This document shows, in pieces, positions 8,544 through 14,723 of a stretch of 64,000 bases of DNA. A model generated the notes under the pieces. The model searched no databases, was not told the DNA's origin, and saw only the letters and a list, made by a program, of their open reading frames with translations. This stretch comes from Actinomarinicola tropica. Its GTDB lineage: Bacteria; Actinomycetota; Acidimicrobiia; Acidimicrobiales; SKKL01. Position numbers and translations under genes: made by a program. Numbering within the stretch: the first letter of the stretch is position 1; each line of letters begins with the position of its first letter. The stretch spans positions 845,189-909,188 of the forward strand of contig NZ_CP045851.1 in NCBI RefSeq assembly GCF_009650215.1. Reading direction: 5' to 3'.

Positions 8544-8728
8544 CGGGCGGACGGCTCGACCGAGCAGGCGCTCGGGGCGAACCGCGCGGGGAACGCCCTG
8601 GTCACGACGAACGTGACGGCGACGGCGACCAGTGCGGCGAGCGCACCCCAGCCGTCGCTCCCGGTGACGCTGGTGACCGACAGCCCGGCGATCCAGGCGG
8701 CGACGACGTAGCGGACGTATCCACACAT
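8540..8728 (-). CDS. Small membrane protein coupled to CPVCNK protein
   Basis: It is a 62-residue protein with a starting MCGYVRYVVAAW and two hydrophobic helices (AAWIAGLSVTSVTG and ALAALVAVAVTFVVTRA), ending in a hydrophilic tail with a cysteine. The stop overlaps the next start by four bases. A start at 8755 is also possible and would add nine residues. It resembles one-to-two-helix partners of thiol or metal membrane proteins only in outline. Confidence 0.5.
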   Translation of the reverse strand: MCGYVRYVVAAWIAGLSVTSVTGSDGWGALAALVAVAVTFVVTRAFPARFAPSACSVEPSAR

Positions 8729-8785
8729 ACCCGCCACGGTATCGGAGGCACGCATGCGGTCCTCGACGCTCCGGCGAGCGACGGC

Positions 8786-9538
8786 TCAGATCTGGGCGAG
8801 GTCGTGGAGCGCCGGCGAGTCGACGATCCGGATCCAGCGCCGCCCCGTCTCGATGACCCCGTCGCGCCCCAGCCGGGCGAGGATGCGGCTGACGGTCTCG
8901 CTCGCCGTGCCGGTGAGACCGGCCAGGTCATCACGAGACAGTGGCAGGTCGAGCAGGATCCCGTCGCGGCGGCGGACCCCGACCCGGCCCTCGAGCATGG
9001 CCAGCGCGGCGGCCACCCGCTGCTCGCTGTCGGCGGCACCCAGGGCGTGGATGTGGCGGTGCGCCTGCTCCAACCGGCGGGCCATGACGCCGAGCCCGAG
9101 ACGGGCGACCGACGGATGGCTGTCGAGGATCTCGCCGAAGGCCGCTTCGTCGAGGCCGAGCACGCACAGCGGGGTCAACGCCCACACCGAGTCCGGGTAG
9201 GTCTCGGCGCCGAGCAGGGGCAGCGTCCCGATGAAGTCCCCGGGACGGGCGACGTCGATGAGCACCTCGGTGCCGTCGAGCGCGGTGCGCACCACCTTGG
9301 CGGTGCCGGCGGCCACGACGAAGATGCGTCGGGCGGGCTCGCCGGCGTGCATGACCGCCGTCCCCGCCGCGTGGTCATGGACCGTGCAGCGGCGCTCGAC
9401 GTCGTCCAACCCGGCCTCGTCGAGACCGGCGAAGAACGGGACGTGCGCCAGGGCGTGCCGGCGCACGTCGACCGTGCAGCTGGCGGCGTCGTGCACCGGC
9501 ACGGAGAGCGGCGTACGTCGAGGACCCATCGCGCTCAC
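8786..9538 (-). CDS. Crp/Fnr family transcriptional regulator
   Basis: The 250-residue regulator has a cyclic-nucleotide-binding-like beta-roll at about 30-150 (HAGEPARRIFVVAAGTAKVV, PGDFIGTLPLLG), a long dimer helix, and a winged helix at about 170-235. The recognition helix reads ASETVSRILARL, with the E-xx-SR arrangement that in Fnr contacts TTGAT half-sites. Only three cysteines are seen, and the four-cysteine cluster of oxygen-sensing Fnr is absent. The effector is therefore unknown. It lies 1 nt after the P-type ATPase gene, and an Fnr-type box sits upstream of that operon. Confidence 0.8.
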   Translation of the reverse strand: MSAMGPRRTPLSVPVHDAASCTVDVRRHALAHVPFFAGLDEAGLDDVERRCTVHDHAAGTAVMHAGEPARRIFVVAAGTAKVVRTALDGTEVLIDVARPGDFIGTLPLLGAETYPDSVWALTPLCVLGLDEAAFGEILDSHPSVARLGLGVMARRLEQAHRHIHALGAADSEQRVAAALAMLEGRVGVRRRDGILLDLPLSRDDLAGLTGTASETVSRILARLGRDGVIETGRRWIRIVDSPALHDLAQI

Positions 9539-9539
9539 G

Positions 9540-11498
9540 CTACCGAGCGACCGGCGACGCCTGACCCCGGACCGGCTCGGTCGCCGTCGGGCCCAGGTCG
9601 GCCGGCAGCGGCGCCGGCTCGGACCCGCCGCGGAGCAGGCGCACCGCGTTGAGGACGACGGCCACGACCGACACCTGATGCACGAGCATGCCGGCGGCCA
9701 TCATCACCTCTCCCAGGAGCACCCCGACCAGCAGGCTGGTCACGGTGAACAGGGCGATGGCGACGTTCTGGCGGACCACCCGGGCCGTGCGCCGGGACAG
9801 GTCGATGGCGGTCGCCACGCGAGCCAGGTGCCCGGACAGGATGCCGACGTCGGCGGTCTCGACGGCGACCGCGGTGGCCCCGCCTCCGAACGCGATGCCC
9901 ACGTCGGCGGTGGCGAGCGCCGGTGCGTCGTTCACCCCGTCGCCGATCATGGCGACGACGTGGCCCCTCTGCTGCAGCTCGCGGATGGCCGCCAGCTTGT
10001 CCTCGGGCGACAGGTCGCCCCGCACCCGGTCGATGCCCACCGCCCGGCCGACGGCGTCGCCCACGAGCTGGGAGTCGCCGGTCAGCATCACGATCTCCTC
10101 GACCCCGATGTCCCGCAACCGCTCGATGCCGGCGGCGGCGTCGGCGCGGACCTCGTCGGCGAGGCCGAGCACGCCGACGATCGTCCCGTCGTCGATGACG
10201 ACCATCGACGTTCGTCCGGCAAGCCGCAGCTGCTCGAGCCGGTCGAGGACGACGGCGTCGACCTCGACACCGAGCTCGGCGGCCAGTGACGTGGTGCCGA
10301 CGGCGACCGTCCGACCCTCGAAGGTGGTCTCGACGCCGGCGCCGGCGTGGTGGACGAAGGCGCCATGATCGACCGAGGGGACGATCCCCTGCGCCGCGGC
10401 CGCGGCGAGGATCGGTGCGGCCAACGGGTGCTCGGACCCGGACTCGGCGGCCGCGGCGACCGCCAGGACGTCGCGCTCGGCGGCCCCCTCGACCGGCACC
10501 ACGTCGACGAGCCGAGGAGCGCCGACGGTCAGCGTGCCGGTCTTGTCGAAGGCCACAGCGGTGACCTTGCCGACCAGTTCGAGGTGCTCCCCGCCCTTGA
10601 CGAGGACGCCGTCGCGAGCGGCGCGGCCGATGCCGGCCACCATCGACACCGGCATCGAGATCACCAGCGCGCCGGGGCAGGCGATGACGAGCAGCGTCAG
10701 CGCCAGCTCGACCTGGCGGGTGAGGGCGAAGGTGACGGCCGCGAGCACCGCGATCGCCGGGGTGTACCAGGCGGCGAAGCGCTCGATCGCCCGCTGGGCG
10801 GGAGCCTTCGACTCCTGCGCCTCCTCGACCCGGTGGATGATCCGGGCCAGGGCGGTGTCGGCACCGACGCCGGTGGCGCGAACCTCGATGAGGCCGCCTG
10901 CGGTCACCGTGCCCGCGTAGACGGTGCGGCCCGCCGACGCCTCGACCGGCATCGACTCGCCGGTGATGCTGGACTCGTCGACCGCGGCACGGCCGGCGAC
11001 GACCTCGCCGTCGACCGGGATCTTCCCGCCGGGGCGGACGACGACGATCTCGCCGCGTCGAACCTCCGACGGCGACACGACGACCTCCTCGCCGTCGCGC
11101 CGCACGGTGGCGGTCTCGGGGGCCAGCTCGAAGAGGCGGGCCAGGGCGTTGCGGGTCCGCCCCACCGCGGCACGCTCGAGCGCCCCGCCGAGGGCGAACA
11201 GGAACGTGACCGCCGCCCCCTCCCAGAGCTCACCGATCACGAACGCGCCGGTGACTGCGATCGTGACCAGGGCCTCGATCCCGATCCGGCGGATCCGCAG
11301 GTCACGCACGGCCCGCACCGCGATGGGGCGCCCGGCGACGAGCGTGGCCGCGACCAGGCCGGCGTCGAACAGGGCCGTCGACCGGCCGCGCACGAGGAAG
11401 GCGAACGCGATGAGCGCCGCGCTCGCGAGCGGGATGGCCCAAGGCCCCCGCGCCGACCGGCGCAGGGGCCCCTCTCGGGCGATCGTGGTCGTGGTCAC
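9540..11498 (-). CDS. P1B-type heavy-metal translocating ATPase with CPG motif
   Basis: The 652-residue pump has TGES at 179-182 in the actuator domain, DKTGT with the phosphorylated Asp at 318, SEHPLA (the P1B HP signature) at about 355-360, and GDGVNDAPAL near the end. The membrane metal-site motif is CPG (274-276) in ACPGALVIS rather than CPC. There is no fused N-terminal metal-binding domain. That role is supplied by the separate HMA protein at 11495, which overlaps it by ATGA. It exports a transition metal from the cytoplasm. The specificity cannot be read from the sequence because of the altered motif. Confidence 0.85.
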   Translation of the reverse strand: MTTTTIAREGPLRRSARGPWAIPLASAALIAFAFLVRGRSTALFDAGLVAATLVAGRPIAVRAVRDLRIRRIGIEALVTIAVTGAFVIGELWEGAAVTFLFALGGALERAAVGRTRNALARLFELAPETATVRRDGEEVVVSPSEVRRGEIVVVRPGGKIPVDGEVVAGRAAVDESSITGESMPVEASAGRTVYAGTVTAGGLIEVRATGVGADTALARIIHRVEEAQESKAPAQRAIERFAAWYTPAIAVLAAVTFALTRQVELALTLLVIACPGALVISMPVSMVAGIGRAARDGVLVKGGEHLELVGKVTAVAFDKTGTLTVGAPRLVDVVPVEGAAERDVLAVAAAAESGSEHPLAAPILAAAAAQGIVPSVDHGAFVHHAGAGVETTFEGRTVAVGTTSLAAELGVEVDAVVLDRLEQLRLAGRTSMVVIDDGTIVGVLGLADEVRADAAAGIERLRDIGVEEIVMLTGDSQLVGDAVGRAVGIDRVRGDLSPEDKLAAIRELQQRGHVVAMIGDGVNDAPALATADVGIAFGGGATAVAVETADVGILSGHLARVATAIDLSRRTARVVRQNVAIALFTVTSLLVGVLLGEVMMAAGMLVHQVSVVAVVLNAVRLLRGGSEPAPLPADLGPTATEPVRGQASPVAR

Positions 11499-11734
11499 TG
11501 GAACCCCCTCGGGGCTGCGGCGTAGCCCGCGGCGCGGACCGCTGCGACCAGGTCGTCGACCGTGGCCACGTCGGGGTCGTGGACGACCTCGATCCGACCG
11601 GTCGCGAAGTGGACGGTGCCCCGCTCGACCCCGTCGAGGGCGGCGAGGCGCGTCTCGATCTTGGCGATGCAGGACGGGCAGGACAGCTCGTTGCTGTACA
11701 GGTTGGTGGTGCGCAGGGCGGTGGTGGTCGTCAT
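11495..11734 (-). CDS. Heavy-metal-associated (HMA) domain protein, metallochaperone
   Basis: The 79-residue, CopZ-like ferredoxin-fold protein has the metal-binding loop ELSCPSC at Cys19 and Cys22, with serine in place of the usual methionine region. VEVVHDP-like strand and AGYAAAP complete the fold. It should deliver a soft metal ion to the ATPase, whose start overlaps its stop by four bases. The pair is therefore translationally coupled and likely produced in fixed ratio. Confidence 0.8.
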   Translation of the reverse strand: MTTTTALRTTNLYSNELSCPSCIAKIETRLAALDGVERGTVHFATGRIEVVHDPDVATVDDLVAAVRAAGYAAAPRGFQ

Positions 11735-11765
11735 GGTGACTCCTCTTCTCTCAGTGCGGCGTCGC

Positions 11766-11945
11766 TCAGGTGGCGACGTCGTGGCGGTGGACGAACCGGA
11801 TCCCGAGCTCGAGCGTGACGAGGCTCAGCACGACCGCCACGACGATGCCGGTGGCGCTGATGTCCAGCTCGGCGGCCCGTGCGGTGGCGGCGATCGCCAG
11901 CAGGAAGAGCCCTTGGATCAGGTGCTTGCGGAGGTGGGTCTGCAT
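11766..11945 (-). CDS. Small membrane protein heading the metal-ATPase operon
   Basis: The 59-residue protein (MQTHLRKHLIQGLFLLAIAATA...) has two hydrophobic stretches, at about 12-24 and 32-46, and ends in FVHRHDVAT. The His-x-His-Asp end could bind metal. GGAG stands 6 nt before the ATG. It is the first gene of the minus-strand group continuing into the HMA chaperone and ATPase. I do not recognise the family. Confidence 0.55.
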   Translation of the reverse strand: MQTHLRKHLIQGLFLLAIAATARAAELDISATGIVVAVVLSLVTLELGIRFVHRHDVAT

Positions 11946-11993
11946 GGTGATCTCCGATGTCGTCTCGTCACCCCGCCCGGTCGGTGAGGCGCT

Positions 11994-12025
11994 CGTTCCT
12001 TCTGGATCGACCGTACGAAGGAACG
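11994..12025 (-). promoter_or_regulatory. Palindromic operator upstream of metal-ATPase operon
   Basis: CGTTCCTTC at 11994-12002 and its exact reverse complement GAAGGAACG at 12017-12025 are separated by 14 nt. The palindrome lies about 50 nt upstream of the ATG at 11945, where a promoter or operator would be expected. Confidence 0.45.
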
Positions 12026-12037
12026 CGAGGGAGGTCC

Positions 12038-12051
12038 CTGACGCAGATCAG
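12038..12051 (-). promoter_or_regulatory. Fnr/Crp-type box upstream of metal-ATPase operon
   Basis: CTGACGCAGATCAG agrees at 7 of 10 fixed positions with the Fnr-type consensus TTGAT-N4-ATCAA. The Crp/Fnr protein encoded downstream in the same direction has the matching E-xx-SR recognition helix, so autoregulation of the operon is likely but not shown. Confidence 0.45.
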
Positions 12052-12191
12052 GTAGTCGCGACTTCGCGCGTCGTCACCCTGTCGCACCGACGCCGCCGGG
12101 CGCCGACGACCTCGGGAGCGCGCTGCCGAGACCGTGAAGCTCCGGGAACGGATGGTGTCCCTCGCGCTTCACAGACCGCGGGAGATCGGGC

Positions 12192-13622
12192 TCAACCTGC
12201 GGCTGTGCCGACCGCGCCGACGGGGTTCTGCGTCGACGCGGCGCCGAGCTCGGTCATGCGAGCCAGTCCACGATCGACGACGTCGGCCACCCTCGCGACG
12301 GCGGCTCGCACCGCGGGGTCGTCGCGCCGTGACGGGTCGACGCGGGCGGGGTTGAGCGCGCAGCCGTTGGCCCACGCGGCGATGTCGGGCTCCGCGCCGT
12401 AGGTGCGGGCGGCCACGGTGCCGCGGGCCTGCATCAGCGCCCAGTCGGCGGTCGAGTCGGGGAGCGTGTTCGGCGGGCAGAGCCGGTTGCGCTCCCGGTC
12501 GTCGTCGCGGGTCGCCTCCACGTAGCCGGCGAGCGCCGCGCAGAAGCACGGGAAGCCCACGCGGACCGTCTGCAGCCGGATCGCATCCGGTCCCCACACG
12601 GGCACGAGCGGCGGGTACCGCAGCCCCGACGCCGCGCAGTGCACGACGAGCGTGCCGGCCGCGAGCGGGATCGTCTCGTCGGCAAACGCCATCTCCCGCC
12701 CGGTCACGTACCGGACGTGGCCCCGCCGGACGACGTGCTCGATCGTGCGGAGCAGGTCCAGCTCCCACGCGCCGAGCGTCGGCGTCTTGGCCATGGTGGG
12801 GGTGACGTCGCGATCGACCCGCAGCATGACGCCGGCGGCCTCGAGCCGCAGGAACAGGTCGTCGAGCGACTCGGCCTCGGCCGCCGCGCTCATCGTCTCG
12901 GCGACGAGCCCGAACCCCACGACGGGGTCGGGCTGCACGACGGCGCGGTTCAGCATCCATGGGTCGCGGGGCCGCACCCACGTGATGCGGTCCGGCACGA
13001 CCCCGTGGCCGAGCAGCCAGACGATCGCGTCGGTCGCCGTCTTGCCCGACCCGACGATCACGTAGCGGTCGGCCGCCGCCTCGAGGCGGGCCAGGTCGTT
13101 GACGGGGACGACGTGCGCGCCGTCGGCGACCCCGAACGGCGGTGGCGTCGTGGCCGGGATGGTCGGCGACAGGTACGTGGCGTCGACGACCCGACGCCGG
13201 ACGTGGACCTCCACCGTCTCGCCCGACACGCGCGACGTGACCAGGTGCGTCGAGCCGTCGGTGCGGTGCTCGTGGCCGCCGAGGAACGTCACCCGTCCGG
13301 TGCCGACGAAGCGCCGGCGGAGGACGTCGTCGTAGTACGCCTGGATCTCGGGCTGGCTGGCCCGCTCGTGGAGGCCCGCCTCGGGTCCGGTCTGCTGCAC
13401 CTCGCCGTGCCCGAGCGGCGTCGACGCGACGCCGTAGAAGAGCGACGCCTGGTGGAGCTGCACGAACGGATACGCGTCCTGCCAGTGACCACCGGCGGCG
13501 TGGCGACGGTCGACCATCGTGACGTGCACGTCGGCGTGGTCGATGAGGGCGTCGGTGAACGCCATGCCCATCGCCCCAGCGCCGACGACCAGGTAGTCGG
13601 TCTCCAACGATCGGATCGCCAT
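12192..13622 (-). CDS. Flavin-containing monooxygenase-like FAD/NAD(P)-binding protein
   Basis: The 476-residue protein starts MAIRSLETDYLVVGAGAMGM with a typical GxGxxG FAD fold, then VDRRHAAGGHWQDAYPFVQLH, resembling the GGxW region of flavin monooxygenases. A second GSGKTATDAIVWLL fold near 185-200 should bind NAD(P)H. The ATG at 13622 follows GGGAGGTGAG. The substrate is unknown. It is monocistronic and shares its promoter block with the FAD gene at 6639-7976, so the two may answer to the same signal. Confidence 0.7.
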   Translation of the reverse strand: MAIRSLETDYLVVGAGAMGMAFTDALIDHADVHVTMVDRRHAAGGHWQDAYPFVQLHQASLFYGVASTPLGHGEVQQTGPEAGLHERASQPEIQAYYDDVLRRRFVGTGRVTFLGGHEHRTDGSTHLVTSRVSGETVEVHVRRRVVDATYLSPTIPATTPPPFGVADGAHVVPVNDLARLEAAADRYVIVGSGKTATDAIVWLLGHGVVPDRITWVRPRDPWMLNRAVVQPDPVVGFGLVAETMSAAAEAESLDDLFLRLEAAGVMLRVDRDVTPTMAKTPTLGAWELDLLRTIEHVVRRGHVRYVTGREMAFADETIPLAAGTLVVHCAASGLRYPPLVPVWGPDAIRLQTVRVGFPCFCAALAGYVEATRDDDRERNRLCPPNTLPDSTADWALMQARGTVAARTYGAEPDIAAWANGCALNPARVDPSRRDDPAVRAAVARVADVVDRGLARMTELGAASTQNPVGAVGTAAG

Positions 13623-13668
13623 CGGCTCACCTCCCGGGGCCACGACGACGGGAGCCGGGTGGCGGGCA

Positions 13669-13706
13669 GATGATACGAGTCCGTCCCCGGACGCGCCGGT
13701 GACGGG
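13669..13706 (-). promoter_or_regulatory. Candidate promoter of flavin monooxygenase (shared block, copy B)
   Basis: On the minus strand CGTCACCGGCGCG, CCGGGG and TCGTATCATC occur in the same order and spacing as at 8024-8060, ending 46 nt before the start at 13622. Two unrelated flavoprotein genes 5.6 kb apart thus share a promoter-like block. Confidence 0.45.
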
Positions 13707-13710
13707 AGGC
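13685..13710. repeat. 26-bp direct repeat, left copy
   Basis: The sequence beginning CCCCGGACGCGCC and ending GGGAGGC recurs exactly at 14655-14680. The two copies flank the gene at 13731-14645. This copy also forms part of the shared promoter block. Confidence 0.85.
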
Positions 13711-13718
13711 ATGAGCCA

Positions 13719-13724
13719 TAGGGT
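13719..13724 (+). promoter_or_regulatory. Leaderless -10, TAGGGT
   Basis: TAGGGT ends 6 nt before GTG 13731, matching the TANNNT-to-start spacing seen at other leaderless starts in this window. Confidence 0.45.
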
Positions 13725-13730
13725 GGCGCT

Positions 13731-14645
13731 GTGCGGGAGCGGTCAGGGCGATTGGGGGGCGGGCGACGCCAGAGGACGGGGACCCGAGCGGTGCGATCGC
13801 GCCGGCGGTGGCGCTCAGTGTCGTTCCTTCTCGTCGCGGTCTCAGCCCTCCCGGGCTGTTCGTTCGACGGTACGGACTACGTCGAGGAGGTGACACTCAC
13901 GCCCGACGGGCGCCCACGCACGTTCGTGGTCTACGACGACCTCGTCGGCGACCTTCGGTGGTTCGAGAGCGATGACGGCGGCATCACATGGGAGATGACC
14001 TGGGACGAAGTGGGGCACTCCGACGATGAACCCCACGCCGAGGTGTGCCGGCGCGACGGCTGGTGCTTCCGCGCGAGTGGCGAGGCCGTCGAGGAGCGCC
14101 CGCCGGGCGGCGGGTGGCGCCACTCGTACGGCCTCACGGAGGACCAGGAGAGGGTCCTCGAGTACCGGAACGGCGTTCACAGCGGCGAGCGCTTCACCAC
14201 GGTGGTCGTGGTCCCGGTCGACGGGGGCGAGCACGTGATCGCGGCCGCCTCGGACCAGGGTGTGGTCGTCCTCGACACGGCGGGCGAGTGGCACACGCAG
14301 GCGGTGGGTGGCGTTGCGCCCGGCGGCCCCGACCTGGCCATCTGGCCACTGAGGATGGTGGAGATGGTCGCATGGTGGGTCCCGGTGCCCGCCGCCGTGG
14401 TGATCGTCCGGTTGTCACGGCGGGACCGGGGACCCGGTCGACGGCCGAACCGGCCGGGTCCGGTGCTCGTCGCCGCTCTCCTTGCGCTCGTCCTCTGGGT
14501 TACAGGCGCACTGGCGTGGCAGGTCCTCGCCGCGTTCCGTGTCGCTCCCTCCGTCGTGGCCTCGGTGACAGCGGTGTTCTGGACGCTGGCTGTGGTGGTG
14601 CCGCTGCTGTGGCTCAGAGGCGCGCCGCGGAGGTCGAGCGCCTGA
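13731..14645 (+). CDS. Putative lipoprotein with C-terminal membrane helices
   Basis: The 304-residue product begins at GTG 13731, six bases after TAGGGT. A basic N-terminus and hydrophobic segment lead to SALPGC (Cys43), a lipobox. The exported part contains DGGITWEMTWDEVG, similar to an Asp-box of beta-propellers, and one disulphide-capable pair (CRRDGWC). Three hydrophobic helices fill the last 100 residues. A lipoprotein that also ends in the membrane is unusual, so the start and topology are uncertain. The gene is flanked by 26-bp direct repeats. Confidence 0.5.
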   Translation: MRERSGRLGGGRRQRTGTRAVRSRRRWRSVSFLLVAVSALPGCSFDGTDYVEEVTLTPDGRPRTFVVYDDLVGDLRWFESDDGGITWEMTWDEVGHSDDEPHAEVCRRDGWCFRASGEAVEERPPGGGWRHSYGLTEDQERVLEYRNGVHSGERFTTVVVVPVDGGEHVIAAASDQGVVVLDTAGEWHTQAVGGVAPGGPDLAIWPLRMVEMVAWWVPVPAAVVIVRLSRRDRGPGRRPNRPGPVLVAALLALVLWVTGALAWQVLAAFRVAPSVVASVTAVFWTLAVVVPLLWLRGAPRRSSA

Positions 14646-14654
14646 CCGGGCCTC

Positions 14655-14680
14655 CCCCGGACGCGCCGGTGACGGGAGGC
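14655..14680. repeat. 26-bp direct repeat, right copy
   Basis: This is an exact copy of 13685-13710. Its last 12 bases form the left arm of the hairpin at 14668-14695. Confidence 0.85.
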
Positions 14681-14695
14681 GGACCTCCCGTCACC
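14668..14695. terminator. Bidirectional terminator-like hairpin
   Basis: GGTGACGGGAGG and CCTCCCGTCACC form a perfect 12-bp stem with a CGGA loop. It lies between convergent genes ending at 14645 and 14724, where it could terminate both. No T-tract follows, as is common in high-G+C actinobacteria. Confidence 0.65.
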
Positions 14696-14723
14696 GAACC
14701 GAGGGTTGCGAGCGACCGACGCC

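Noticed and set aside
12134-12172. GTGAAGC/GCTTCAC inverted repeat as a terminator
   Set aside because: The 7-bp arms are separated by 25 nt, and the site lies upstream of the metal operon and downstream of the FAD gene. It is too weak to call.
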